A stretch of DNA of 64,000 nt from Owenia fusiformis (Eukaryota; Annelida; Polychaeta; Sabellida; Oweniidae), in NCBI GenBank assembly GCA_903813345.2, contig CAIIXF020000004.1:20990477-21054476 (forward strand), read 5' to 3'. The notes under the pieces were generated by a model that worked only from the letters and a program-made list of their open reading frames with translations, did not search any database and was not told the DNA's origin. The number at the start of each line of letters is the position of its first letter. Position 1 is the first letter of the stretch. This document shows positions 17,901-30,159 of this stretch, piece after piece. Made by a program: the position numbers and the translations under genes.

Positions 17901-20900
17901 GGAAACGTAACTTGACTTTATTTCCAATACCTTCAAATTTATCAATTTTTTTCCTAAATTACAATAGGTCGAAAATTGATGATAAATTTGATGACTTTTT
18001 GAAAATCGTCATTCCCATGTCATCCAATGGGAAATGGTAGATTTACCGCACGTCATATGACAGAATATCAATCCATCCAATTCCTTGCAAAATATGAGTA
18101 AGGCAGGCAATTGAATTTGCTAACTTTATTTAACAAAGAATTGATATGTTTCTTCAGGTTCAACAAAGTTACAGGGCTTTAAAGTCCCCGATAAATCGGG
18201 CTACGTATACCGCCGTGTTTACATTAGGGGATTAGAAGAGTTTATTTTTTATTTAGGTATGCAAGCTACGTATATCAATATTAGGCCTTCATTCATGTAC
18301 TCGTGTGCATGTAATCAGCATGCCCTTCAATATTATGTAAACCAGGCTATTCAAGTACTGTATAATGTACACTATTTATGTGTGTACTACATACAATACA
18401 ATTCCCTGGGAAACAAAACACAAATACTTTTTATATGTTCAAAATGAGCCATTTGATTGATGCAAACACTAAATAGCTTCATAAATAACATTTACAAAGT
18501 AAATCTAATAGTAATTTTCAATTTCAATGGTGAAACTTCCCTGGTTACGATTATATGGGAAATCATCACGAGACGAAGATCGTTCGCCTTCCTGGCTTAC
18601 CTCTGAATCGTGTACCGTGGTAATCTCTTTATATAGTTTAGCGAGAGCGGTGCGCCTGCGCAGTTTTAAACTTTGGCGCACACTTTAAAGTCAAAATTGG
18701 TTTTCAAGAAAACTCTCCCATTGAAATAAGACAGGAGTCGAAAAATTATTTTCAAAAATGACTTTGAAGCGCTTTAAATTTAGTATTCATCAAATAAATT
18801 AAAACTTAGTGAACAAAAAAGTCAGACAATTCAATTTTTTATACCAAAAAAATTTTGCTGAATCTTTTACTGAAAAGATTCTGATTTGCCCCGAACTCTC
18901 TATTTCCCCTTGGATTATACGGGAATGACGATTTTAAAAAATTCATCAAATTTATCCTCAATTTTCGATCTCTTGTTATGGAGGAAAAAAATCTAGAAAA
19001 TTAGGAGGTATTGGAAATAAAGTAAAGTTACGTTTCCATCAATATTATACGCTATTTCATCGTAAAGAAAAATTCAAACGTAAAGAGGCTTTAACACGTA
19101 GTTCAATGGGGGAGCTAAGGTTGCCAAACTTATGGAGGGAGTGTATAAATACAACTACCGCGGAAAAAAATTTTGAGCCCCTAAAACCCAAAAGTGGGCC
19201 CAAATTTTGAAATTTTGAGGCCCATTTTCTTCAAAATTTGGCCTGAAATTAAAAAATAAGGCCTTAAAAGGCCCAGTATTGACCAAAGAGGCCCACTTTT
19301 TGGGGCCTGAAGGCCTTTTTTGGCCCAAAATTTTTTTTGGGGCCCAAGGCCCCCCCCCCCTAATCCGCCAGTGTTCGTTTCCAGTTAATCCCAAGTGATT
19401 ACGTTTAGAATGTTTTGTTCTTTTACATTTTACGATTTGATAAGAGACAGAGACTAAGAAATTAAATGCGACGAAACATTTTGACAACGTAATATGTGTA
19501 CTGTTTATTCTTAAAGTTTTATGCGTTAACTTATTTTATCGGTTTCAAAATGTTTCATTTTATTTTGCCTATATAAAATATATTGAATAAGATAAGATCA
19601 ACTGTTCCGTAATATATATTGTGTTTTGATGACCTTTTTTAGAATCACAATGTAAAATAAATCCCCCGTTCCTGTCATTCTGGTAACGCCGTGTAATGGA
19701 TGCAATTCGAAGTGAGAGAGAGAGATCTATACATCAGAATGAATCCATGCCATTAATTTTGACAAATACATGACATGAAACTGGCTTGAGGTGCGTCCCC
19801 CTTTATCTGGTAAAGTATGACTAAATTTTTCGGACAACTGGGTTTCGGAGAACTGGGTTTCGGAAAAATGGGTTTCGGAGAACTGGGTTTCGGACAACTG
19901 GGTTTCGGACAACTGGGTTTCGGACAACTGGGGTGCACCCGTTAAAATTCAACGTAAAACAGAACACAATATTCTTTCATTATTTATTTTTGTAAATTGA
20001 AGACTACGATCAGGAAAGCAAGTAAAAACTATTATAATTTATGATAACTAATTTATACACTTTGTAGAGCAATTCAACAAAACCTAAGATCAGCTGAGAA
20101 AAAACTTTTGATTCTGCACGGTGAACACAAAGAGACAAAGCGGCAGATGAGACTTGCGGCAACCAAAGTGCGGGCAATACGTGAAGAAAACGAAAACCTG
20201 AAAAAGATCATTCTTAAAGGAGAATGGATGAACTATGGTAATTGTTTTTATTACATTTATTTTCACTGTGCCCATCAATCTTCTATCTATCTTCAAATAT
20301 AAACGAGTTTCTTCATCAGAGAGAACATAGGCATGGTATTTGATAAATAGTGCACATTACATTCGTGTACCATTCAAATTCAAAACTTATTCCCACAATT
20401 TAAAAATAAGCCTTTATTGAGATGAATTTATTCCACAATATACAAAAATATAGGATCATTCATTACAGTATTTAGTTCAAAGTAATGAAGAAAGGAAAAT
20501 TCCGGGAATTTATATCGAGCATGAAAAAGAATGTTCTTTTAATAGCTGCTATATCTTAATCATTTTACATTACGTTTTGATTTCAGATTCGAACGAGTTC
20601 AAATCAACCTGCAAAGCGTTTCAACCAATTTTATATGCGGACTTTCAAAAAATACAAACCAAAAGCGATGCCATTGGTCTGCTTACAAAAATCCAAGAAC
20701 GCAAAATTCAACTTCAAAAAATGGAATGCCTCACCTACCAGAAATACATTTTGTTTAAATTTGAAGGTGAAGCAGCAGACATGATCAGCAAGAAACATTC
20801 GCATAAAAAGAAACATGAAAAATCGTCAAAAAAGAAAGACACAGAAAAACAGAAATCACCATCAAAAGATCCTAGTAATCCAACAGATGCTGCTGATAGG

Positions 20901-21299
20901 TACAAATACAAGCTTGGTAAGCTTCAGAAAATGATCCAAGACAAGCAACAAAAATTGCAGCATTTAGAAGAAAAGAAGAAAAAATTAAGTGACAGTGCTA
21001 TCATGTTAGATGTAGAAATAAACGATGCAGAATCTCCTAGTAGAGGTCCGAAGAACCGCCAAAACATTCAATTTGGAGGTTTCCAACCTGCATCACAACT
21101 GTCTACAAATGTGGAAACTGGGCCTAGAATTTCAAGGAGAAATGAGAGTAATGAACCAAGAAATGTGAGTTATGGTCCTAGAAACAATATGCCCACTAGT
21201 TCTAGGAGAGTACCACCAGCGCCACCTTTACCAAGCGCCATAAGCCGCCTGAATCCACCGCTGATAGTACCTACTCATGCTTTGAATACAGACCTGTAA
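14942..21299 (+). CDS. Coiled-coil protein of unknown function, 388 aa
   Basis: Three-exon gene: 14942-15225, 20068-20237 and 20587-21299, GT..AG introns, one frame, 389 codons including stop. The start is the ATG at 14942; the nearer upstream ATGs run quickly into stops. The N-terminus is basic (RKRSFMFWQRGSKG), then acidic and Ser-rich. From about residue 70 to 150 it is strongly helical and charged (SYEQLNEHIENTIKMVEFAQ, then KAIQQNLRSAEKKLLILHGE), typical of a coiled coil. A second helical part follows, then a Lys/His-rich stretch (SKKHSHKKKHEKSSKKK), another coiled coil (YKLGKLQKMIQDKQQKLQHL) and a disordered Pro/Arg-rich tail. I do not recognise the family. The design would suit a nuclear or cytoskeletal scaffold, but that is a guess. 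It shares a promoter with MPDU1. Confidence 0.8.
15499..15618. repeat. 15-bp minisatellite, 8 copies (CCCAGTTGTCCGAAA)
   Basis: Eight exact-length units, CCCAGTTGTCCGAAA or CCCAGTTCTCCGAAA, in the first intron of the coiled-coil gene. A reverse-complement array of the same unit lies at 19828-19932. Confidence 0.95.
16669..17075. mobile_element. Foldback element, about 200-bp imperfect arms
   Basis: The left arm (from CACGCGGTCCTAACTTCGAC) is the imperfect reverse complement of the right arm (to GTCGAAGACCGCGTGATTGC). The centre forms a tighter hairpin, GGTCCCCAGCTGT / ACAGCTGGGGAGTGGGGACC, near 16851-16900. No open frame was recognised. Confidence 0.75.
17834..19145. mobile_element. Foldback element with arms of about 200 bp
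   Basis: Ends TACACTCACCTCCATAAG and CTTATGGAGGGAGTGTA. The arms 17834-18045 and about 18895-19145 are reverse complements at roughly 80-85% by eye, and the right arm carries about 55 extra bases. The spacer has no recognised gene. Confidence 0.75.
19175..19373 (-). mobile_element. Partial copy of the GGCGGATTAG element
   Basis: Reverse-complement, shortened copy of the element at 52302-52601: alternating GGCCC/GGGCC blocks, a poly-C run, then CTAATCCGCCAGTG at the end. Only one terminal repeat is present. Confidence 0.7.
19828..19932. repeat. 15-bp minisatellite, 7 copies, inverted relative to 15499-15618
   Basis: Seven units of TTTCGGACAACTGGG with GAG and AAA variants, the reverse complement of the array at 15499. 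The outer flanks of the two arrays also resemble each other in inverse (GGGTCAACCC / GGGTGCACCCC). Confidence 0.93.
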
Positions 21300-21638
21300 T
21301 AGCCCTATAGGCCTAATTCTAAAGCTAATACTAAATTCTCATGCACAAACTGTAAATGGCACACTAGACTACTCCATCCGTATTTGGATTTTAAAGTAAA
21401 TGCGACTAAATCATAGATTGACTATTTCTTGTATTCCACGGCTTTCATTCTATTGTCATTTTCTGTGGTAAACAACGTTCTGTAGGAAATATTATGGGCA
21501 ATAATAATGATATTATATAAACCAACTTGTTCTAAACCAAAATAGTGACAGGTGTTATGTACAGTATAACGTGAACAGGTGAAATGAGAGGAGTTTATTT
21601 ATTTATCAGTCAGTTGACAATTAACTTGCATGAAAATG
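21300..21638. other. Downstream flank of the coiled-coil gene, no gene seen
   Basis: Non-coding A/T-rich sequence between the stop codon of the coiled-coil gene and the palindromic mariner element. Probably 3' UTR in part; no canonical AATAAA stands out. Confidence 0.5.
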
Positions 21639-23210
21639 TATAGGGTGTCTCAAAAAATGTACCCAAAAGTATATCAAGAGCACAGATAAACCAATTAATA
21701 TTTTCAGACATTTTTTGCATGGTCATGTAGCCAAAACATGAAAGTTTTCTCCCCAATACACCATTTTTATTTCAGTCTTGTCTTTTTGATGCTTTAACCC
21801 TTTATCTTTTACACCACATAATCGATGTAACCTCATATGTCGATGACAGCCTGTATCCTTACTGCTACATTGTTCATCACATTTGATTATAATTCCGGTG
21901 GAATGTTTTGGATTTCTCTTTGGATGTTGCCCTTAAGTTGTTCTAGGTCTTTTTGCTTGGAATGAGCATTAAAACACTCCTTCAAATAGCCACAGAGAAA
22001 GATGTTTGAGGATGACGATGGCAGAACAAACACAGATAATCAGGTCAATTATCGGCAAATGATATCCAAATGAAAACACAGTGGTCTCAACACACAGAGG
22101 TCTCACATTGATATACACAACAGAAGCTACACTAGAATCCCAACCAATACCGTTTCTTGAACCTCTGACCTCTCTAGTCTGTATAAGGGGGCTATAAGAC
22201 ATTGTGAGGGCCTCCCTATTCACCATATTTTACGGCCCATACTATCTTCTCTGAGGCTATTTGAAGGACCATTTTATGCTAAACCCAAGCTAAGAGACCT
22301 AGAACAACTTAAAGGAATATTCCTTGCCAGACCCTTTCTCTCTTGATATGGTAGCTATAATCATATATATAGTTTCCATATTTAGCAAAACATGGGAAAA
22401 TGTTTTAATATGGTCAATATTGATCATTTAAAAATCTAGTGCTTATTTCCAGTGAGCTGCCATCTTTTAAGATTTCTTGCAGGAAGTGATGTCATCAACT
22501 CTCAACTTCTATAACCTTGCCCATAACAGTATAGGAAAGTAGCACAAAATCACTTCTAGACAAGTGATCATTACTTTCTGTGCAAAAATATTTTCAGGGC
22601 TTGTCAACTTAGAATAAAAGAAGAGATTTTCAGAAGGATTAAATAAGATACAAAGTTGAAAAAGAATATTTAGCTGGTTTTGTAATTCTTAATAGCTCCT
22701 CACCTAATGCTATATGCAAAGTTGAGAGTCGATGACATCACTTCCTGTGTGAAATTTTAAAAGATGGCAGCTTACTGGAATTGAGCATCATATTTCTAAG
22801 TGATCAAATTTAACCATATCAAAACATTTTTGCGTGTTTTGCTAAACATGGCAAGCATATATATGGTTATAGCTACCATATGAGGAGAGAGATGGTTTGG
22901 CAAGGAAGGTTCCTTTAAGATCAGCATCCGAACAGAAATCAAAACATTCCACCAGCAATATCAAATGTGATGAACAATGTAGTAGTAAGGATGCAGACTG
23001 TCATTGAAATATGAGGTTACATTGAATATGTGGTGTATAAGGTAAAGGGTTAAAGAATCACAAAGGCAAAACTGAATTAAAAAACTGTGTATAGGGGCAA
23101 AACCTTTCATCTTTTATCTACAAGACCATGCAAAAAATGTCTGAAAATATTGATTGGTTTGTCTATGGTGTTGATATACTTTTGGGTACATTTTTGAGAC
23201 ACCCTATATA
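21639..23210. mobile_element. Palindromic mariner derivative (two 3' halves head to head)
   Basis: Ends TATAGGGTGTCTC and GAGACACCCTATATA. The left arm (21639 to about 22005) is the reverse complement of the right arm (about 22250-23210, once the nested element is removed). Both arms encode the same degraded mariner-family transposase C-terminus: the minus strand of the left arm reads a GYLKEC-like motif followed by KDLEQLKGN and IPPEL, and the right arm reads RDLEQLK and IPPAI on the plus strand. Stops and frameshifts make it non-coding. Confidence 0.82.
22313..22914. mobile_element. Nested palindromic TTAA-type MITE
   Basis: Inserted in the right arm of the palindromic mariner element, interrupting the transposase relic. 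Flanked by TTAA at 22309-22312 and 22915-22918. Ends AGGAATATTCCTTGCC and, inverted, AGGAACCTTCCTTGCC. Long inverted arms carry GTGATGTCATC-type cores near 22488 and 22728. A TTAA duplication points to a piggyBac- or Kolobok-like transposase. Confidence 0.88.
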
Positions 23211-24173
23211 TGCTGATATAAAAATTGTTTTACTTGAAGGGGATTGGATTATTTTAACATCTTGTAGATTTTATTGTCCTCTTTTGGATATCCATAATTT
23301 CGTTTGCGTGTTATTTCTATATTTTCCATAAAAGATTATTAGCGCAGTAGACTGGTGAACTTCTTTCTCCACACCGAGACTCATCTTTTATTGAATCGGT
23401 CTACTGCACATAAAGCCTGCTTCGGACAATTTTGATATTTTCATATATTGTAGATTCAAATGTCATCTTTTGAATATTCATAATTTAATTTGGGTGTTAT
23501 TTCTATATTTTTCATATAATTTGTTTTTGTTCTAAACTGAGACTTGTCCTTTGTCTTGTTTCCTATGTTTTCTTGATATTTCCTTTCATTTTTTGCCTCG
23601 ACATCTCACGATGAGACCAAGAACACAAACGGACTGTATCATATGGATCGGGATGGGGACCGTGATTGTAACAGACAAGTACTTTTGTTGGTGTAAATCC
23701 AATTTTATTTTATTTCACACAATTGTGCACAGATATTGTATAATAGGGATTATTGTTATTTTGAATATTTGGCGTCTATTTCAAGGCAAATCCTTATTTA
23801 TCATGACTTTTTATAAATCTTCCAACAAAATATGGCAATTTGGTGATTATTTTATATTGTCTAGTTTGTCAAATTCAAATGGGTGCCAAACAGGCAATGG
23901 TTGCATAATGCATATTGATTATAAGTTTGAGTGATTTGAAGATCAAACTTTGCTCTTTCCATTTCTTAAAGATTGGCCTCACCCTTAATTGTCTTCAATA
24001 TTGTTTTACAACAGTCACATACAATAAATCTGAGATGTTTTGCAGAATATACATATTATACATTGCTGGCAATAATGGCTGTAGGCGTTCCGAGGGCCAT
24101 TCAATAAATATTTACACAAGTATTCTTATTTTGAAGTTTATACTACATATATTCATTAAAAGACCCTCGTACA
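23211..24173. other. No gene recognised
   Basis: A/T-rich interval between two transposons. Open stretches up to 127 codons (23551-23934) show no recognisable domain or splice context. A weak direct repeat of TTTATTGTCCTC / TCAAATGTCATC type text is present around 23270-23530. Confidence 0.45.
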
Positions 24174-24740
24174 CCCGGGGGGTTCACTGTATTAAAACTC
24201 GACGGGGGTCCTAGGCTGAAGCCTCAAATATCAATATGTTCCCATACCAATCTGTCAAATTTCAATATGTTCCCATACCAACCAAAATAACGCCCAAAGG
24301 CCATACCAAATGTCCAAATATAGGACCAATGCCATACCAAATGTCCAAATATAGGACCAATGCCATACCAAATGCCCAATTATGGGACCAATGCCATACC
24401 AATTGTCAAAATGTAGGACCAATGCCATACCATATAAAATTCAAAAGTGAAGAAGGCCCTGGAAAAGAAGATACTTCGGGAAACGATCCAAAACAACATC
24501 AAATTTGCAACTACTGGACCAATGCCATACCATGAATGTTAGGTAACGTATCTACAACGACCATTCTCACACCAGAAGAGCAAAAGTCCGACCATTGCCA
24601 TACCTCAGAAGTCAGAAATTTCCGGGCATTCCCATACCAAATCCTAAAATATGGGTCCATTGCCATACCAAACGTTGAAAAAGGTACCCCACATGCGCCG
24701 AGGATCCCCGTCAAGGTTTATATATAGTGAACCCCCCGGG
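24174..24740. mobile_element. MITE with internal tandem repeats, 8-bp TSD
   Basis: Perfect termini CCCGGGGGGTTC / GAACCCCCCGGG, with TIR similarity continuing about 45 bp. Flanked by the 8-bp duplication CTCGTACA at 24166-24173 and 24741-24748. The interior has degenerate ~32-bp repeats of GGACCAATGCCATACCAAAT type. The 8-bp TSD fits hAT or a related superfamily. Confidence 0.9.
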
Positions 24741-24929
24741 CTCGTACACTTGTCTTCACATTCTAAAAAGCTATGAAGTAGAGTTCAAATAAAACAAGTT
24801 ATGAAGCGAATGAAAAATAAACAAAATAAAAACACCCAACATGGCATAAACGTCGTCGTCGGCTATGATTACGGCCAATAGCTCTATCATATACCTATAG
24901 TATAACTACAGATGTTTACATTTTTGTGC

Positions 24930-25250
24930 AGGGGGTGCCGCTGAGATTTAAAATATCTACCCACATCTAGGGATTTTTTTCTCTAAAAACGGACCCACAT
25001 CTAGAGGTTTTCTTTCAAAAATAGACCCACATCTAGGGTTTTCTTTCAAAAATAGACCCATTTCAAGGTAATTTTAAAAAAACAAGACCCACTTCCGGCG
25101 ATTTTTTTCAAAAACAGTACCCAGTTTTAGGATTTTTTAAAAAGTAGACCCAGTTCTAGGGATTTTTTCATCAAAATGGGACCCATATCTAGGTTTTTTA
25201 GCGGCACGTCCCCATATAGCAAATATATGGGAGTACCCCCCCCCCCCCCA
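24930..25250. mobile_element. Probable MITE with internal ~30-bp repeats
   Basis: Begins GGGGGTGCCGCTGAGAT and ends with the inverse-like AGCGGCACGTCCCC, plus a poly-C run. Inside are about seven degenerate copies of a unit reading ACCCACATCTAGGGTTTT. The architecture parallels the neighbouring 24174-24740 element. No clear TSD. Confidence 0.6.
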
Positions 25251-26016
25251 GGCTGACAAATGATACAAATGTAGACAAATTCAATACTTTTGCATCTTGA
25301 TTCACAAGTTGTTCATACCTCACATATTCGGGTAGAAAGCGACGATGATAATTTTGTTGTCGTCAATTTTGGGTTTACAAATAAGGTTAGTACAACTGTA
25401 AACTGTGTGTATCAAAAACAATTTGTGACCAATCCATGACATTTGACAACTTTTATATGCTTGTTGAGTCAAAATGGCAAGAAAAAAGAAGTGACTTAAA
25501 ATAGTCACAAAATCTCGGAAAACAGTTTTTCTACAGTTAAAGTTTTGTTTCTTTTTTGGCTAACAGAAACAATTTTTTTATGGCATTACATACAAAATAA
25601 ATAAATAATAAACATTAGTGAATAATTATTGAAAGCTCACACTACATGTACTATAAGTACACAAACCTCACTCTGAATGACTTTTTTGTTAAAACCTGTA
25701 AATGAATGTGGCTATTAGATATATGAGATATATATTCCTGCCAAAGGTGGAACTGGTGCGTCACCTATCCAGGATAAGTCTGTTGCTTAATTATCTTGGT
25801 AAGATAATATTTTTTGGATGAAAGACTGGGTAGCCAGGTAACACATTAATTCTATCACATATTTTAGCCACATTCTGTTCACATTCGTTCAAGTATCACA
25901 ACAACAATGATGACCTACATGTGGAATATAAATGATGAGGACATTTAACAGTAAGTTTGATGACTTTAGGTGACAATGCCAAATAATTTTAACATATTTT
26001 AAAAATGGATGGTATC

Positions 26017-26150
26017 CAGGCCCATAGCCAGCTTTTCACTACTTGAAAGGTGCTCAGAATGGTGAAAAACTGCATGATTTTGAAAGAATATTTGGCCAGT
26101 GGGGAGAGTTCAAACCCTTTCCCTGGCCAATATCCTGGCTATGGGCAGGG
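26017..26150. mobile_element. Small TIR element (CAGGCCCATAGCCAG)
   Basis: Ends CAGGCCCATAGCCAG and CTGGCTATGGGCAGGG, about 134 bp. The interior also pairs (GGCCAGTGGGGAGAG / CCCTGGCC). No TSD was confirmed. Confidence 0.55.
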
Positions 26151-27620
26151 TGTCACAAATTTACTCTGTATCCAGCATATAATTAATTTTATAAGAGACT
26201 AAAACGCTTCTTTTGAAAAGTTGCATGGCAGATACATACTTTTACATTCAATACATGCATGCATTTACAATATATTCAATATATATAATATATATACATA
26301 TCTTAGTTACATTCAAGTTGTATCACTTTAGTGAAGAGTACAGTAATACCCTCAGAGATGAAGACTATTGGAAAAAATAACAAGGCATTAACAGGCAACA
26401 GGTGTCACCACCTGCCATTTGTTACAGACACCATGTCATTTGTGGTGATGACATAAAAAAAAATTCACGATTTTGATCTAAGAGAATTGGATTTAACAAG
26501 GGAGCCAATGGGAAGAATAAAACCGGGGTTTGTCAAAGAATGTTCGTTCAGACATTCACAAAAAATATCTTTTTTAAGGGGAGTGGTGTTCAACCAGAGA
26601 GTTTTACTGCATTATTGTGCACCTAATTTATAACAACAGTTCTGATTGGTCAATACAGAGTCACATGACATAAAATACAATGCCATGGAAATTATCAACA
26701 AAACAATTAAGACAAGATATATGTTGTTATACATAGTTATTCTTCAGTAAACTACAATAGTACACAAAAGATACTATCATAATTAAATATTTAAAGATGA
26801 TTGATTATATACACAAATAGAATATTTTCATTATAGGGTTGTAGAGTATGATTTGAGATTCAGGCGTATAATAAGGTTATCAGATAAAATGGTTGAAGCT
26901 AATAACTGAAAAGTTCATATTTACTATACATAAAAATACCAGGGTCATCTGGAGTAAAATTCACCAAATTGAACTTATTATTACTATTATTAGTCACCCT
27001 GTATTTATATTTAGTTGTCATTAATTATATGACAGGTGGGATTATACAGGGTGGTCATTTATTTTGGTCCACTTTTTACAATACATGTTTATTACATTTC
27101 TATGCTTTGATATTATTCATTTTATTATTGTTTGTTTATTATATTGGAGAAAGTCCACACATTTGGTACACAAATAAAAATGATGAGTATTAAGTAATAC
27201 TTCAATGTTACATCAAATTTACAGGTCTACCCATTAACTCTTAAAGAGCAACAGTATTTAAAGGGGCAGTGCCTGCTATTCTGATCCTAAATGACCTCAG
27301 AATGTTTCAATTCATAATCATTTGTAACTTGCAACGTAAATTGACTTTCATTTTTGTAAATATCAAAACTTATAAAGTAAGTAAATGGAGTAAAGTATAA
27401 TTTTGTAATTCAACTAAGTAAATTAATTGCTTCGTATGGTGAAAGCACTTTGGGACTTTAAATGATGCTAACTTAGTTACTGCTGAGCAATACCTTATGA
27501 TCTTTGATATTTACAGAAAATCTGGTTTAATTTAAAGAATGATCATAGATGTACATTAGATCATTATTAATTGTGAATTTAAAACATTTTGGAGTTAATA
27601 AAAAGACCGACCCTTTAATA

Positions 27621-27734
27621 GAATACATCCGAGTAACTCATCGTTCAGATATTTGCATGAGTACATCATAATAACTCACCATTCAAATATTTGCATGAGT
27701 ACATCCAAGTAACTCATCGTTCAGATATTTGCAT
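27621..27734. repeat. 38-bp tandem repeat, 3 copies
   Basis: Three units beginning GAGTACATC and ending ATATTTGCAT; the middle copy is the most diverged. Confidence 0.85.
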
Positions 27735-27968
27735 GAGATGCCCATGCGAGGAGGGGCAGGGATTTGACACACAGATTGTTTCAGGGAATGGGATATTTAC
27801 TTAAGACATGTTAGATATTCTAGACAGACTTAATATCATTATGCATAAATATGTTCAAAACATTGTCATATATGATTATTCACATTCAACACTCATTCTT
27901 TGGTTTATGCACATTTACATTGAACTTTCACTGCACTAAAAATCTCTTGCTATGTGTATATTCTCTTC

Positions 27969-28257
27969 CTTTATACAGGGTGTCCCTTCTTAATACAGGG
28001 TGTACCTCCTTAAATAGAGACTCAGAGTGATATTCCCTTATACAGGGTGTCTTTCTCTAATACAGGATGTACCTCTCTAATTCAAAATGTCACTCCTTAA
28101 TAGTTAATACGAGTGTCCCTCCCTAATACAAGGTGTCCCTCTCTAATGTAGAGAGTTTCCTAATATTGGGTGTCACTCTCTAATACAGGGTGTACCTCCC
28201 TAATACAGGGTGTCCCTCCCTAATACAGGGTGTCCCTCCCTAATACAGGGTGTACCT
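27969..28257. repeat. 20-bp minisatellite made of mariner-end-like units
   Basis: About 14 units of TAATACAGGGTGTCCCTCCC. The left copies are degenerate and the right four nearly identical. The core TACAGGGTG is the same string that begins the mariner-type TIRs elsewhere in this window (3639, 9990, 35917, 45947). Confidence 0.85.
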
Positions 28258-29554
28258 AAAATAATTTTGTCTACTCTAGCCATGAGCAATATATATATAT
28301 ACAGTACATGTAGATCCTCAATGTTACGCTACAAACAATTTGCTCCCATTCTGAACATCAGTCGTGCTTTATTAGGACACCCTGTATGTATTTGTTCATA
28401 GTACACACTGCATACAGAAGAGATCTGTAGAAAGAATTACATTTATAGCCCGATAGCTACTGAGCGCTGTATATTTTATCAACGTAAAAATACTTATTTT
28501 AATACTTATACCACAAGTAAATTGTCACAATGATCATTTGATTCTTGGCCCAGTTTTCTAAGGCCACACTTGTGGGACTCAAACATATTGTCTTCTTCAG
28601 TATAAATGGTCGTCATGGGAGAAGAGTTGTCAATTAAAAGCAAAATAACATTAAAACTGACAATCACATAAAGTAAATAGGCATATAGGCAATATTATAT
28701 GAAAGAAAATCACACACTTCATTCAAATTTTAGAGAGAAAACAGAAGAAATCAAAATGGCCAATGTGAGAATTTTGCATATGGCTTGAGACAGCAGATCT
28801 ATATGGCACCACAGATATATCACATACATGTACAATATCACTGTATAATATCATATTTTCTAAATACTTGAGACACAAAATATGAGATGTAATAATTACC
28901 TGACTAACAGGTTTTTAAATCAGTAATTTTACTGATTTCATTTTTGGTTTTATCCTACATTTAGTTGATTAAAATCAATTGAAATAAATACCTAACTACA
29001 TGCTTCTGTTAAAAAGGGTCAGGCCAAAACCTGACACCTGACACTACTTAGAGGTCAAGCCAACACATCATTCATATCCATCAAAAAACAGTCAATCATA
29101 ACTAATACCCAGTACATTATTTGATGTATGGTGATCTTTGATTAAACTCCTAATTTTAAAATCAGTTATCGTACTGAGATTAAAATTTTGGTTCTAACAC
29201 TAAATTAAATAAATAGCCTACATTTCAACTCTCTCAAGAGATGGAAAAACCTTAAAATTTTGGTTTTTAGATTTTTGGTTAATTATCAAATATTGGAGAT
29301 AAATACCTTTCTACTTTCTCACGACATGAAAAAACTTAAAATTTTGGTTTTCCCATTAAAAATTAATATAAAACATTGGGAAATAAAAACATTTCTACTT
29401 TCTCAAGGGATGGAAAAAAATTTGGTTTTTATTTGGTTAATATCAAACATTGGAAATAAATCAATGTTGAAAGATGGAGAATGGAGAATCAAACATTTAG
29501 AGCACCCTTTGATTCCCACCCTTGCTTTTACAGGACCAATTCCAATTTTCAAAT

Positions 29555-30159
29555 CAGGGCCCCGTTTTTGTACCATTCGTAGTAACGAACGTTCGTAAAT
29601 CCATTGTTTAATTTGCGAATTTCGCAAAGTTGCATTTTCGTAAGATTCGTAAAGTTACGAACGATTCGTAAATTTACGAAAATAGTGACGTCATGCCTGG
29701 TTTCGTTCGTAGATTTAATACCACCTCTGACCCTTTCGTAACTTTGCGAACGGCCTCTTATTTATTCATTACTGATTTGTGACGTTTTGTCATTCTAAAT
29801 CAGAGATCACAAAGGGCAACACCGTCATCAACGTATTATTAACCTATTTCTATATCTATTTTAGTACTTTTCATGGAATCTTTATTTTTATAAAGTTCTT
29901 ATTGTATGACTTTGGTTTTATTATTTTGATCAACCCTGTTTGTTGTACTATCTGTCCTGACCACTGTGGAATATGACGTCAACCAATTCGTAAATCTTAC
30001 TCTAAACAATTGGAAAGTTACGAATGACTTACGAAATCGTACAAAAATGATCCATTCGCAACTTAACGAATTCGTAACTCATTCGTAACTTTTTAAATAT
30101 TTACGAATTTACGAATTGCGAACGTTCGTTACTACGAACGGTACAAAAACGGACTCCAG
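29555..30159. mobile_element. Foldback element rich in TTCGTAA motifs
   Basis: Termini CCCCGTTTTTGTACC and GGTACAAAAACGGACTCC, followed inward by CGAACGTTCG on both sides. The arms contain more than a dozen copies of TTCGTAA or TTACGAA, and a TGACGTCA palindrome lies on each side of the centre. No coding sequence. Confidence 0.8.

Noticed and set aside
24236-24727. Open frames of 63-99 codons on both strands
   Set aside because: Internal repeats of a MITE with defined ends and target duplication.
27969-28257. CRISPR-like array
   Set aside because: Units are contiguous without unique spacers, in a eukaryotic genome; a minisatellite.
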